DNA of 64,000 nucleotides from an uncultured Bacteroidales bacterium (GCA_937901455.1 CALDIA010000054.1:62001-126000), one strand, 5' to 3'; counted from the first letter of the stretch, positions 43,372-53,683 are shown. Translations and numbers: made by a program. Notes: generated from the sequence alone by a model not told the origin.

Positions 43372-43773
43372 TTAATATGTTCTAACCATCAAGATGGTTT
43401 TGGAGGTGGTTTCACCATCGTTGACCTGCACTTGAGCGGCGCCGGTGTAGTATTTCACCTCTACAATGTTTCCTTCCTCATCCCAGGTGGTGTCTGCTTT
43501 GTTAGCCACCACATCAAGTAAGGCGGGATAGGGGAATATGTGTTCAAAAACACCTTGGTTGTTGGTGTAGCCATCGGCACGTGCGTAATCGGCATACTCT
43601 GGCTTCCCCACAACGATATGGGCATTAGAACAGATGGCGCCTGTATCGAGGCCATTGTCAGAATAGTAGCACTCGATGTGCATGGTGCAGTCATGGTTTT
43701 TCTTGCATTGGGTAAAGCAGAAGACGGCTATTACGGCCACCAATATTGGTAAAAGGATTCTGATTTTTTTCAT
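43372..43773 (-). CDS. Small putative lipoprotein of unknown function
   Basis: 133 residues. A hydrophobic signal ends CFTQCKK, an imperfect lipobox with Cys23 as the likely lipidated residue. The rest is beta-rich with a carboxypeptidase-regulatory-like feel (GYTNNQGVFEHIFPYPALLDV, then a VRTY end), suggesting an Ig/transthyretin-like surface domain. The start is ATG 43773; a TTG at 43791 lies at the expected transcription start set by the -7 element at 43796. Confidence 0.65.
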   Translation of the reverse strand: MKKIRILLPILVAVIAVFCFTQCKKNHDCTMHIECYYSDNGLDTGAICSNAHIVVGKPEYADYARADGYTNNQGVFEHIFPYPALLDVVANKADTTWDEEGNIVEVKYYTGAAQVQVNDGETTSKTILMVRTY

Positions 43774-43795
43774 AATTTGAATTTTTTTCAAACTG

Positions 43796-43803
43796 CAAAA
43801 ATA
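43796..43803 (-). promoter_or_regulatory. Promoter -7 element of the 133-aa lipoprotein gene
   Basis: TATTTTTG on the minus strand, 22 bases before ATG 43773. Confidence 0.55.
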
Positions 43804-43879
43804 AAAAAATATATGCGCATGGTATCATAAAAAATCACAATTTATCAATAGTGCAGTGTCAAAAACCGCGAGAAATCCA

Positions 43880-46800
43880 TTATTGGGAGAGCATGAGGCG
43901 GAGGGCAATGCCCGTCTCGAAGTTCATATTGTTGTACTGATTCTGGATTTTGGGACGGTTGATGGTATGGTCGTAGTAGAATTTGATGCCCACCATTTGG
44001 CTGAACTGGTACTCTGCGGCCACGTTTATGGTAGCAGTCAACATACCGGATGATACTTGGTTGACTTGCTCTTGGATTTTTCGCAGGGTGGTCTGGTTGC
44101 TCTTGATACCCACACCGGCAGTAACATTGAGGTCGCTGACGAATTGTCGTTTTGAGCCTGCAAACACCAGCCCGATCTTCAGATCTTTGAAGCGATAGCC
44201 GCCAGACACGGCCAGCTCGTAGTTGGCCGACTCGGTGATTTGATTGTTGGTGAAGCTCAGTGCCACATTGCGACTCTGTTTGTATTCAACCTTCAGCAGC
44301 ATACTGTTGCGCAGGGTCATGTCAAAGCCAATCAATGGACCGAACTGTTCTGACATGGCTATCTGGTTCAGTTCCTCCTTGGGGATGTAGTCGCCCAAAG
44401 TGTTCAGGGCACCGCCACCGTCAATGTAGGAGAGGTTGGTAGCAAATCCTCCGATATTGTACGTACAAGTGTAGCTGTGTGCCAAGGATAGGCTTTGGAA
44501 TACCTTGTCAATGCCCTTAATTTTGGCAAAACCGTTATAAGTAATGCGCCAGTTTGGGAGAGGTATTTTCAGAAAAGGCGTGGAGATGTCCATTTTTTCA
44601 GCATCCTTGCCCATGTAGGCGGCAAAGAAAGCACCCATCAGCACATCTTGTGAAATCTCGCTATAACCTTCTGGATAGCCGGTTTCTGGATTGATGTCAC
44701 CGATATAGTGTTCGTTGGCTTCAGCCAATCTGTTGGCAATAAGTGGCCGTATGGCACGGAAGTCTTCAAACAGGTCGTCGTAGTTCTTGAAGAAGGTCCT
44801 CAATCCGCAGAAGGTCATGCTGAAGGAGCCGTTGCGTTGCGGGGTGTAATGATAGAGTACGCCCTCCTCGTCCACGTGGAAATATTCGGAGTAGTTTTCC
44901 GTAAAACGGCGCGTGGCCGATACTTCAATGCGGAAGTCCTTGAAAGGCTCTACGGTGGCCCGGAGACTGAGGTTCTCGTTTTTCGTGCGTTGATATGCAG
45001 TGTTCATCAGCGAGTCTGTGGTGAGCCAATGGTTGGCAGCGGCAATCGACTGGATGTCAGGTTGTCCACCGAAGACGAAGAGGAAGCCTGGCGATTTGGT
45101 GTGGAGGTCGATGCCAAACAGCTTGGGTGTGTCCATATATCCTGGCAAGGTGGTACCCGCCCCACGAGAGTAATTGACGGAGACATTGCGCACCATCATG
45201 AAGAAACGCAAGGTGCCGTCCAGAATAATCTTGCCGTAGTTGGGTTTTTCCTTGACGGTATCTTTGGCAACCATCTCCTCTCCTTCTTCTTTGTCTTTAT
45301 TGCCTTTCTTCAAATTATTAGAGGTTTCTCCCTTCTTCTGGTTCATAGGCTTACGATTGCCTTGATTCACCTTCTTCAAGTAGGGGATGTTGTTGTACAA
45401 GGTCACCATGTTCAGGTTTCCATTGGCTTGGATAGTATTGGAGTTTTGAATAGTGTTTCCCAGATAGGCCAGTGACAGTGCGGAGGCGTTGAACTGGTAG
45501 GTGGACTGGTAGCGGATGTTGGCATTGATCCAGTTGAAGAGAGGAATCTTATTGATAGGGATCTGATACGTTCCATTGAAGGTCTGCCGGAAATCGGTGG
45601 TGCGACCGCCTCGTCCGAAGTTGTGCCACACAGAGTCCTTTTCCGTGCGGGTGTCAATGCGGCCGTCGGGTTCATCAATGCGGGCGGAGGCATCGGCTCG
45701 GTATTCCAGTTTCAAACTTTGGAAAATATCCCAGTTGAGGGCATAGTTGCGTGTCCAGTCGAAAGTCTTCACAAAGCTGGTGTCCACAATGATATTGCCT
45801 TGGCTCTTAGGACGGTATTTGAACTCTTGTAATTCTCTGCGCAAGGAGGTTCTGATGACTACGTTTTTGGGCATCGGGGTGATATTGAAATCACGAATCA
45901 GCTGCAACCATTTGTTCCGGGTCCATTTCATCTTGGTGAAAGGTCGGAAGTTTTTTGGGTTGGTGCTGAAGGTGTAGCCGATTTCCCCGTCATGGATGAA
46001 CTCGTTGTTCATCTCCAAATCCACGTCTCGCTGTAACAGCTCTGAATAGGAATAGGAGAAATCAAGGTTTTCAATGTCCCAAGGATGCATCTTGGAGGAG
46101 CCGTTTTCAAAATTACGCTCTTTACGTACATTCATCAAGTTGATGTTTTGTCGTTGCGTAAAGGCGGTGGTGAGTCGGCGCAGGGAGTCGCGCTCTTCCG
46201 CGGTCTCGCAGAAGGCCAGGTCGTCCTTCAACTTCACGTCCGGATTGAGCGGATTGTACTCCGGTAATGCCATACCCATGGAGTAGTCGTAGTGGAAAGG
46301 AATCTTAATATTCCATTTCTCTGGGAAGAAGAGCTTGCCGCCATCAATATTCGTGGCAATGTCTAAGTTGACGTTGGTTTCGTGCGACCGTTCGGTGATG
46401 GATTGTTCAATGCTTCCGAAGCCTGGGGTAGAGTAGGTGCCCGAAACGGTCAGATCCCCCACATCGGCAATGTTCATACGTGCTCGCAACAAGGCAGCGA
46501 ATCCTTGTCTATCATCAAAACCTACCAGTCGCAACTCATTGACCCAGACCTCTACAGATTTGGGTTCCATGTCATCATCGTCCAACAACGTCTGTTTCTT
46601 TGGGTTTCGAATACCGATCATGATTGTGGTTACATCGCCCAGGTTGGGGTTACCTACAATAGTCATCCGGTTGCCAGACTCTAAATGCTTGACGTATGGG
46701 ACCAAGTTGCTGGAGAGCTGACCTTGTCTGACCGCCAAGTTGCGTTCCATTTTGAGGGAGACCAGGGAGTCGAGGTAAACGACCATTTGGTTGGCTACCG

Positions 46801-49800
46801 GCCAGATGGCCAGCGTGTCTTTGCCAACACCCCATGGCGTGATTTCCACAGGTATTTCATATTCATAATAGTTATCGGTGAAGTCGGAGCCTAATCGAAT
46901 GAAGGTAGTGATATCGCCTTTTTGCACATCATTGGAGCTGTTCACGCTTTCGGCGTGAATGGCCATCTGTAACGTGTTGAAGTTGCGTAGGTCGTAAGAG
47001 GTGCTCTTGTATATGGCCCGTGCATCGCCATCGGTGAGGCCGATGGCCTTCATGGTCAACGACTGCTCGTTGATTTGGTAGGTGTTCAGCCCTGCGATTG
47101 TTTCACGTTCTATGCCGGGAGGCAACAGATAGGGAATAGGCGTTCTGTTGGAGTTTTCCTCAATGCTGACCGTACCCACATAGAAGGAGCCCTCGCCATC
47201 ACCCTGTGAAGGAATATAGTCACCCTCCTCTTGCAAGCCCAGGTTGTAGGTGCGCCAGTCGCTGCGGACCAACTCAAAAGTGGCGAAACGGCAGATGATA
47301 GGCTCTTCAAAGTCGCGCAGGAAAAGACGCATGAAACGTATGGAGTTGAAGCCGGAAATGTTGTTCACCACCTTGTCGGGATTGTGGATGGGGATTCGGA
47401 ACTGATACCATTTGGTGGTGATACGCTGTTCGTTGGGCAGAGGTGATGATACCGCCTCGTAGATATCGTTGATGTAGTTCTCGCCCACTACCATGTGCTC
47501 AGGTGACAAGTTGATGACGTACTGGTAGTACTTTTCATCCTCACTCAACGTGTTGTCATTGTTCATGTCCTCCAAGTTGGGAAGGGAGGATTGAGTGGTG
47601 GGATATGACTCCGGACTTTGACTGTCGGTGGGGGAGTTACCATCCGGATTGTTGTAGAATTTGTAACGTTCTATCACCTTGATATCCGCCTGGTCATAGT
47701 CGGTGCCGCGGAAATAATGATAGTTGTCGTTGGAGGGGTCGTTGTAGGCATTGATATAGGCGGTGGAACTTGTTCCATAGGTGTTGGCGATCAGCTGCAG
47801 ATAGTTTTCGTTGAAATAGGTACGTTCGCGATCATCGGGCAGACCGTCATAGCCAACATCTTGGTTCATTCTGGACTCTTGGTCGATATCGAAGGCATTC
47901 ACAATCAATTGGATGGTAGGCACACGGCCCCACACGGTGAATTCCACATTTTCATCGCTGCCATCGGCAGGCAACCCATTCTCGAAGAATTTCATGCCAT
48001 CGCGCAGAATGTCTTCGGAAATATCACCCAAGTTGAAGTACAGTTTACCGCCCGAGTGGTTTTCATTTTCCATAAAGGGATCCATCATCCAGAACTCAAT
48101 GTATTGATAGTTGGAAGATTCGAAGTCGGTGTTATCAAATTTGCGCATAATGCCACCCCAGCGGGTACGTGGGTCGCGCAAGGTGCCGTCATCGTTGATA
48201 CCATGCGAATAGCCTTCCGAACCGGTCACATCATAGTTGTAAGGGCCTTTTTCTGAAGGATAGAAAGCCAGGTTGAAGACAGGCATATAGGTGGATATGG
48301 TGGTGCCGTCATACTCTTTGTAAGGGAACAGCTCCGGTTCATATACAGCTCTGGAGTATGGTTGGGAAAGGTCTTCAGGGGTAAGGTTGGAGGGTTGTGC
48401 GGAGTTGCCGTTGTAGAAGACAGACTGGTCGATGATGAACCACGACAGATGCGCTCTGTTGTAACCATATGCCAACTGCCGACGGGCATTGTCGGTGACG
48501 GAAACGACACCGGCTTCCGGGAACAAGTCGGGTTGTCCTTGCGGCGTAGAGGCCAACACCCAATTGGCAAATGTATTGAGGTCAATGGTGGTTTTGGCCG
48601 CCTCGAAGTTGTCCACATAAGTGACACCCTGCTTGCCAATGGCTCTGGAATGGCCGGGCACGAAATGGGCAAACTCTCCCTCTAAATTCAAAAATGACTG
48701 TGTGGTGGTGCTGTGGAAAGAAAGCAGGTCAACAGCCTTCGTCACAAAAGGCAACTCCGCTTTTTTAGCGAAGTTCATGCCCCAGATGAAGTTGTTGATA
48801 GGCTCATCGCCATAGTTGACCTTATTGGTGATAGGCCGCTCACGCAAGTTCATGAAAGTGGCTCCGATATTGAAGGTGGGAGAGAAGGTGTAGTCTAAGT
48901 TCGCTCCGAACATGTACTGGTCGGCACCATATTCATCTTCCGGCTCCCAAGTGATGTTGATGGGGGTTCCGGAGTTCAGGTAGCCCTGATTGATAATGGA
49001 GACTGTACCCATGTCGTAGTTGACAGTATAGTCCACATTCTCCTGTAAAATAATACCACCTGCCGTAACTTTTACAGAACCTTGGGCCACATTGGTGGTT
49101 GGGATGCGGAACTCAGAGCCATACGATGACCGGTAAGTGCCCTCGATGTAGAATTTATTCTTATTGGTAATCTGCTGCGCCATCGTCTTGGTCATCGTGT
49201 ATAGGGAGTCGAAAGCATATTTTTCCGCCAACTCCGGTTCTGTGATGACAGCCCGCAAGTCTTTTCCGAAAGGTTCAATAGTGGGGAAGTAGATACGTCC
49301 GTTGTTGGAGTTGATGGTACCGCCCACGGTGGCAGCATTGTCAATAAAGTCGAAGATACCATCTGGGGTGGGATCCTGTTGCTGGTTCAAACGGTCTAAG
49401 CCTAAGAGACGAATCAAGGGGATACCCTGCTCGGTACCTTGGGTGAAGAAACCGTTGGGCACACCCTCAGCATCACCTGTGTAGAGCACGTTCAGCCGGA
49501 ATTTCTCATTCGATACCTGATAGGCTGACAGGCTGTATACGTTCTTCATCATCAACTTCCACAATGGCGACTTGGTATTGATATTGCTGCTCTTCAACAA
49601 TTTCACCCTGATACATTCTGGAGCAGTTACCTCGTTGGAAAATTCACCTACCTGATAAACTTTGTCGTCGCCAATCACGGTGTATTGGAAGGCTACGGCC
49701 AGCACCTGGTCGGAGTTGAGGGCCGAGTTCAGGGAGATAAAGCCCAACTTGGTGTTGACGGTGTATTCGTTGGGGGCCAGCAGCCGGGCACTCTCAATCT

Positions 49801-51190
49801 TCTCATAGTTCTTTCCGGAAGAGAGTCCTATGGAGTGCATGTTGGCAGATACGGAAGAGAGATTCCGAAACAGGGAGGTATCCACGATAGCGGGGAGATT
49901 GTTGATCTCATTGTCGGGATATTGGCCACCCGTGTACATAGGGTTGTAAGTAAAGTTGCCAAACTCAGGGTCGGATTCGCCCAAGTCGGTGAAAGCAACA
50001 ATATTACGGTTGTTATTGGTGGCAGCACCGATAGTGGTGCGCCAAACCTCTATCTTAGTAATGACGATGGGTGACCCCACTAAGGGCAAGGTGCTCAGGT
50101 ATTCATTGTAATGGTCTCGGAAGAACTGTCCTAAGAAGAAGTGGCGGTTCTCTTCATACTCATCGGCACTGAAGTAGAAATCCTCCTCGGCAGCACCATT
50201 GGTGATGGAGGCACTCTGCGTGGCACCCTTCTTTTGGGCGGCCACACCCGTAACCGTGAGGTTGCCGAACTTGAATTGCCCCTTCACACCGAACAGGTTC
50301 TGGCTACCCGTAATCAGAGTGCTGTTCAAAGGCATGGTCACATTACCGAACTCTATCAATTGCAGAATCTCATCCTCTTTGCCGGCATATTTTAGCTTCA
50401 TCACATCGTTGTTGGTGCCGACCTGCAGTTGGTTGGTGGCATAGTTGAGGTTGAACTCTATCTTCTCGCCAACACGGGCAATCATGTTCAGTTGGATGTC
50501 TTGGTCGAAGTCGAAATCGAGATGACGGCGTTGTTTGACAGGAATAGAGTAGTTGTCCTGGCGGTTGTATTTGACACCAAATTTCACCTCGATATTACCC
50601 GAAGGCCGGATATCGATGGTGTTGCTGCCAAAGATGCTCTCAAAAATGTCGCCGCCCACATGCAGTTCCGGGATCAAACCGCCTCCACCCGAACGGTTGC
50701 CCCTGGCACCTACACTATTGGAATGCCAATAGTTGTTGATGCTCTGCTGCAAGTCGTAGTCAATGTACTCGTTGATGTCCATATACGCTCCCGGGCCAAA
50801 AGGTGTGTTGCCTGTTTGGTATTGGAATTCGTAGGTGTTCGTCTCGGGATTGTATTGGATAACCGTGCCAATTCCCGGAGGGTTTTGCAGGTAGAAAGGA
50901 CTATAATGCTGATTGTTCAGCGGGTTGTTGTCTGGTTGGGGCACGCCGCTGTTTTCGTTGGAGTCGGGTGGGGTCAGGGTACTGGCAATGCCATCAGGAA
51001 AGTTTAAATGCAAGTTGATTGGAGCATCCGGAATGTTTTCCTCGCTGTCTGTTTTCTCAATAGCAGTGTCCACAGAGCGCAAAATGCCCGCAGTAGCGGC
51101 ATATCCGATGGTTATACATGTACAAATGGCCAGTACTGCAAGGACAATATATATTTTTTTGTGGTTGGTTTCTTTCTTCAAATGTCTCAC
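43880..51190 (-). CDS. sprA: T9SS outer-membrane translocon protein SprA (Sov)
   Basis: 2436-residue protein matching the size of SprA/Sov (about 2400-2500), the giant single-chain beta-barrel through which T9SS substrates cross the outer membrane. An N-terminal hydrophobic signal/anchor (KIYIVLAVLAICTCITIGYAA) is followed by long beta-rich sequence; landmarks include GGDIFESIFGSNTIDIRPSGN, IQLNMIARVGEKIEFNLNY, GSQNLFGVKGQFKFGNLTVT, TYVDNFEAAKTTIDLN, EVWVNELRLVGFDD and a final barrel strand MNFETGIALRLMLSQ. It starts at a GTG that shares its G with the ruvA TAG stop, so translation is coupled to ruvA; the ruvA-sprA order is known from other Bacteroidota. Confidence 0.95.
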   Translation of the reverse strand: MRHLKKETNHKKIYIVLAVLAICTCITIGYAATAGILRSVDTAIEKTDSEENIPDAPINLHLNFPDGIASTLTPPDSNENSGVPQPDNNPLNNQHYSPFYLQNPPGIGTVIQYNPETNTYEFQYQTGNTPFGPGAYMDINEYIDYDLQQSINNYWHSNSVGARGNRSGGGGLIPELHVGGDIFESIFGSNTIDIRPSGNIEVKFGVKYNRQDNYSIPVKQRRHLDFDFDQDIQLNMIARVGEKIEFNLNYATNQLQVGTNNDVMKLKYAGKEDEILQLIEFGNVTMPLNSTLITGSQNLFGVKGQFKFGNLTVTGVAAQKKGATQSASITNGAAEEDFYFSADEYEENRHFFLGQFFRDHYNEYLSTLPLVGSPIVITKIEVWRTTIGAATNNNRNIVAFTDLGESDPEFGNFTYNPMYTGGQYPDNEINNLPAIVDTSLFRNLSSVSANMHSIGLSSGKNYEKIESARLLAPNEYTVNTKLGFISLNSALNSDQVLAVAFQYTVIGDDKVYQVGEFSNEVTAPECIRVKLLKSSNINTKSPLWKLMMKNVYSLSAYQVSNEKFRLNVLYTGDAEGVPNGFFTQGTEQGIPLIRLLGLDRLNQQQDPTPDGIFDFIDNAATVGGTINSNNGRIYFPTIEPFGKDLRAVITEPELAEKYAFDSLYTMTKTMAQQITNKNKFYIEGTYRSSYGSEFRIPTTNVAQGSVKVTAGGIILQENVDYTVNYDMGTVSIINQGYLNSGTPINITWEPEDEYGADQYMFGANLDYTFSPTFNIGATFMNLRERPITNKVNYGDEPINNFIWGMNFAKKAELPFVTKAVDLLSFHSTTTQSFLNLEGEFAHFVPGHSRAIGKQGVTYVDNFEAAKTTIDLNTFANWVLASTPQGQPDLFPEAGVVSVTDNARRQLAYGYNRAHLSWFIIDQSVFYNGNSAQPSNLTPEDLSQPYSRAVYEPELFPYKEYDGTTISTYMPVFNLAFYPSEKGPYNYDVTGSEGYSHGINDDGTLRDPRTRWGGIMRKFDNTDFESSNYQYIEFWMMDPFMENENHSGGKLYFNLGDISEDILRDGMKFFENGLPADGSDENVEFTVWGRVPTIQLIVNAFDIDQESRMNQDVGYDGLPDDRERTYFNENYLQLIANTYGTSSTAYINAYNDPSNDNYHYFRGTDYDQADIKVIERYKFYNNPDGNSPTDSQSPESYPTTQSSLPNLEDMNNDNTLSEDEKYYQYVINLSPEHMVVGENYINDIYEAVSSPLPNEQRITTKWYQFRIPIHNPDKVVNNISGFNSIRFMRLFLRDFEEPIICRFATFELVRSDWRTYNLGLQEEGDYIPSQGDGEGSFYVGTVSIEENSNRTPIPYLLPPGIERETIAGLNTYQINEQSLTMKAIGLTDGDARAIYKSTSYDLRNFNTLQMAIHAESVNSSNDVQKGDITTFIRLGSDFTDNYYEYEIPVEITPWGVGKDTLAIWPVANQMVVYLDSLVSLKMERNLAVRQGQLSSNLVPYVKHLESGNRMTIVGNPNLGDVTTIMIGIRNPKKQTLLDDDDMEPKSVEVWVNELRLVGFDDRQGFAALLRARMNIADVGDLTVSGTYSTPGFGSIEQSITERSHETNVNLDIATNIDGGKLFFPEKWNIKIPFHYDYSMGMALPEYNPLNPDVKLKDDLAFCETAEERDSLRRLTTAFTQRQNINLMNVRKERNFENGSSKMHPWDIENLDFSYSYSELLQRDVDLEMNNEFIHDGEIGYTFSTNPKNFRPFTKMKWTRNKWLQLIRDFNITPMPKNVVIRTSLRRELQEFKYRPKSQGNIIVDTSFVKTFDWTRNYALNWDIFQSLKLEYRADASARIDEPDGRIDTRTEKDSVWHNFGRGGRTTDFRQTFNGTYQIPINKIPLFNWINANIRYQSTYQFNASALSLAYLGNTIQNSNTIQANGNLNMVTLYNNIPYLKKVNQGNRKPMNQKKGETSNNLKKGNKDKEEGEEMVAKDTVKEKPNYGKIILDGTLRFFMMVRNVSVNYSRGAGTTLPGYMDTPKLFGIDLHTKSPGFLFVFGGQPDIQSIAAANHWLTTDSLMNTAYQRTKNENLSLRATVEPFKDFRIEVSATRRFTENYSEYFHVDEEGVLYHYTPQRNGSFSMTFCGLRTFFKNYDDLFEDFRAIRPLIANRLAEANEHYIGDINPETGYPEGYSEISQDVLMGAFFAAYMGKDAEKMDISTPFLKIPLPNWRITYNGFAKIKGIDKVFQSLSLAHSYTCTYNIGGFATNLSYIDGGGALNTLGDYIPKEELNQIAMSEQFGPLIGFDMTLRNSMLLKVEYKQSRNVALSFTNNQITESANYELAVSGGYRFKDLKIGLVFAGSKRQFVSDLNVTAGVGIKSNQTTLRKIQEQVNQVSSGMLTATINVAAEYQFSQMVGIKFYYDHTINRPKIQNQYNNMNFETGIALRLMLSQ

Positions 51191-51780
51191 TATAAATATT
51201 TTAACGCCTTCTTTATCAGATCTTCCACTGATAAATTTATCCCATCTGTCTTAATGACTTTGTCTAAGACGGATTCGGCACCCGCCTTAGGGAAGCCTAA
51301 AGCAATCAAAGCAGTTAACGCATCATATTTATTATTATTGTATGCCACTGAATTTTTTGTTGGATCGGACAGAGAAAGCTTTTTGGTTTTGTCTTTCAGC
51401 TCGATGACAATGCGTTGGGCGGTTTTGGCCCCGATGCCTTTTACTGATTGTATGGCTTTCACATTTTCGGTGGCAATGGCGTTCAACAGTTCGCCCACCG
51501 ACATGGAGGACAAGATAAGGCGGGCAGTGTTGGGGCCTACCCCATTGACAGATATCAGTAGTTGGAAGAGTTCCCGCTCATCCTCATTGGAAAAGCCATA
51601 TAGCACATGGGCATCCTCTTTGACAATATAGTATGTGTGCAACAGAATGTCGCTTTGGTCCTTGATTTGGGAATAGGTGGCCAAGGAAATGTTCACGCAA
51701 TAGCCAACGCCACCAGCGGTTTCAACAACTACAAACGCAGGCGTGATATTGACTATTTTACCTTTTATAAAATGTATCAT
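51190..51780 (-). CDS. ruvA: Holliday junction helicase subunit RuvA
   Basis: 196 residues. RuvA tetramers bind Holliday junctions and direct RuvB branch migration. The OB domain starts MIHFIKGKIVNITPAFVVVE; helix-hairpin-helix motifs lie at LLISVNGVGPNTARLILS and AIQSVKGIGAKTAQRIVIELK; the C-terminal RuvB-binding domain (YDALTALIALGFPKAGAESVL) is present. It has its own promoter element and is followed at once by sprA. Confidence 0.97.
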   Translation of the reverse strand: MIHFIKGKIVNITPAFVVVETAGGVGYCVNISLATYSQIKDQSDILLHTYYIVKEDAHVLYGFSNEDERELFQLLISVNGVGPNTARLILSSMSVGELLNAIATENVKAIQSVKGIGAKTAQRIVIELKDKTKKLSLSDPTKNSVAYNNNKYDALTALIALGFPKAGAESVLDKVIKTDGINLSVEDLIKKALKYL

Positions 51781-51801
51781 AAAGCTTTAATGTTTCGGTT
51801 G

Positions 51802-51809
51802 CAAAAGTA
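51802..51809 (-). promoter_or_regulatory. Promoter -7 element of ruvA-sprA
   Basis: TACTTTTG on the minus strand, 21 bases before the ruvA start. Confidence 0.5.
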
Positions 51810-51896
51810 TAAAAAACAACGCTTTTTTGCGGGATCCTTTGGAAGAGTTGATAACAATGTAAATTGACAAATATCAAGAATGTGTATGTGTGTGGA

Positions 51897-53567
51897 TTAG
51901 TTTTTAATCACTTTGAAGTATTGCGTTTCACCATTTTGAAGGATGACTTTACCGATGTAGAGACCTGGGTTGAGGTTATGCATGGGGATGGTGATTTGCC
52001 AAGAGTTGAAGTCATGGTGTTGTTGTATCATGATGCCGTTGGAGGCGAAGAGTTGCACGGCGCGAATATTAAGTTTGCCATTGGTGATGGTAAGTTGCGA
52101 GGTGCAGGGGTTTGGGAAGACCTCTAAGGCGAAGTGGTTGCGAGAGGGTGTTGAGGTGTGGTGCGTGTAGGCGGCGTAAAAATCGGGAATGCCATAGCCT
52201 ATCTCGTTGTTGGGGTTGTTGGCGCAGGAGCCGCTTTCGCGCACGAACTGCATGATCTGCTGGGAGGTGGCTGCTGGGAGTGCTTGCCACAGGCAGGCGC
52301 ACAATCCGGCGGCTACGGGGCCTGCCAAGCTGGTGCCGTTGGCCTCACCATAATAGTACCAGTATGCCTCATCATAATAAGGGTACACACAGGCAGTGTT
52401 GACACCTACAGATGCAATATCGGGTTTAATGCGGCCGTCATAGGAAGGCCCGCGGGAAGAGAAGCCTGCAATGGCGCTGTCAACACCAACGGCAGCCACA
52501 GAGAGAATGTCGAATGCATCGGCAGGATGGCCTATGTAGTACCATTCGCCACTGCCTTCATTGCCGGCACTGACACAGACCACCACGCCCTTCTGCCCTA
52601 AGATAGTGGCAGCCCGCGAGGCAATACTGTACACGCCATCCACCTGCTTATAGACAAAGTTGCCCTGCGGAAAGTCGGGAAAACCACAATACCCTAATGA
52701 AGAGTTTATGACATCAGCCCCGATACTGTCGGCAATCTCGGCGGCGTAGGCCCAGAAATCTTCCTCTATCAGCTGCTCGGATACGGGTTCCTCAGAACGG
52801 ATGAAGAAGTAGGAGGCCTCGGGTGCCGTGCCCACCAGCTCACCCTCCTGCATCATACACATGGTGGAGGTGACCAGCGTACCATGGCTGTGACCATTGA
52901 AGACATTGTTGCGGAAGGGAATCAGGTCGCGAGTGCCTAATAACTTGCCATCGTCGAATAGCGGACTGAAAACAGAAATCTCGTTTACTCCATTCCAGCC
53001 AGCATCAAAAACAGCAATGAGCATACCATCGCCACGAAAGCCCTCATTGTGCAGCAGATGCCCGTTATGGATGGCTATCTGTTGGTAGCCATCCCCATAG
53101 TTGTAAGGGATGACACTGTCATGATTGCTCACAATGGACGCTTGTTGGGGGATCTCTATTTCGGGACCCAATGGTGCTGACATCATCGTTGTGTCGTAAG
53201 AGGCAACAGGCAAGATGCTGTCCACAAACGGCAGGGCAAGGATTTGCGGGAGCCGGGTGCTGTCGGGACAATAGATAGTGACTGTGTTCATCCATTTGGA
53301 CTCTGCCAACAACCGGATGCTGGCGTTTACATTTCGGATTTGCTGCTTGTAAAGCGGTGTAACGGGCAAGTCCTGTTCGGTGATGATGATGTTGAAACGG
53401 GCCCGTTTGGCTAATGCACGCTCAGAAAGGAAGGCGGAAGGATTATTGACAGAATAGCTATTGTTATTTTTGTCAGATAGATAGAGTCGGTAACAATTGG
53501 GCATTGGCTGGGCTGCCAGCAATATGGTGATGCTGGCAAATAATAAAACGAGGATGTGTTTTTTCAT
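51897..53567 (-). CDS. T9SS-sorted subtilisin-like (S8) serine protease
   Basis: 556 residues. Signal peptide (MKKHILVLLFASITILLAAQ), a propeptide-like region (RLYLSDKNNNSYSVNNPSAFLSERAL), the S8 catalytic domain and a C-terminal type A sorting domain. Catalytic triad: Asp188 (IAVFDAGW), His228 (GHSHGTLV), Ser413 (NGTSLAGPVAAG); the oxyanion region VCVSAGNEGSGEW is also present. The sorting domain begins canonically (LEVFPNPCTSQLTI) and ends with LNPGLYIGKVILQNGETQYFKVI. It should be exported by the T9SS whose SprA gene is close by. Only 19 bases separate it from tRNA-Arg, with no promoter between. Confidence 0.93.
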   Translation of the reverse strand: MKKHILVLLFASITILLAAQPMPNCYRLYLSDKNNNSYSVNNPSAFLSERALAKRARFNIIITEQDLPVTPLYKQQIRNVNASIRLLAESKWMNTVTIYCPDSTRLPQILALPFVDSILPVASYDTTMMSAPLGPEIEIPQQASIVSNHDSVIPYNYGDGYQQIAIHNGHLLHNEGFRGDGMLIAVFDAGWNGVNEISVFSPLFDDGKLLGTRDLIPFRNNVFNGHSHGTLVTSTMCMMQEGELVGTAPEASYFFIRSEEPVSEQLIEEDFWAYAAEIADSIGADVINSSLGYCGFPDFPQGNFVYKQVDGVYSIASRAATILGQKGVVVCVSAGNEGSGEWYYIGHPADAFDILSVAAVGVDSAIAGFSSRGPSYDGRIKPDIASVGVNTACVYPYYDEAYWYYYGEANGTSLAGPVAAGLCACLWQALPAATSQQIMQFVRESGSCANNPNNEIGYGIPDFYAAYTHHTSTPSRNHFALEVFPNPCTSQLTITNGKLNIRAVQLFASNGIMIQQHHDFNSWQITIPMHNLNPGLYIGKVILQNGETQYFKVIKN

Positions 53568-53586
53568 ATCCTGATATTTTGTTTAG

Positions 53587-53660
53587 TGACCCCGGCGGGA
53601 TTCAAACCCACGACTTTCAGAACCGGAATCTGACGTTCTATTCAGCTGAACTACGGGGCC
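53587..53660 (-). tRNA. tRNA-Arg(CCG)
   Basis: 74-nt cloverleaf on the minus strand: acceptor GGCCCCG with CGGGGTC and discriminator A, D-arm GTTC-AGC-GAAC region, anticodon stem TCAGA/TCTGA with loop TTCCGGT giving CCG (arginine, CGG codons), T-loop GGTTTGAATCC. CCA is not encoded. The S8 protease gene follows after 19 bases. Confidence 0.95.
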
Positions 53661-53675
53661 GTGTTTCTGAGGGCG

Positions 53676-53683
53676 CAAAAATA
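53676..53683 (-). promoter_or_regulatory. Promoter -7 element of tRNA-Arg (and probably the S8 protease)
   Basis: TATTTTTG on the minus strand, 15 bases before the tRNA 5' end; it is the only such element seen ahead of the protease gene. Confidence 0.55.
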
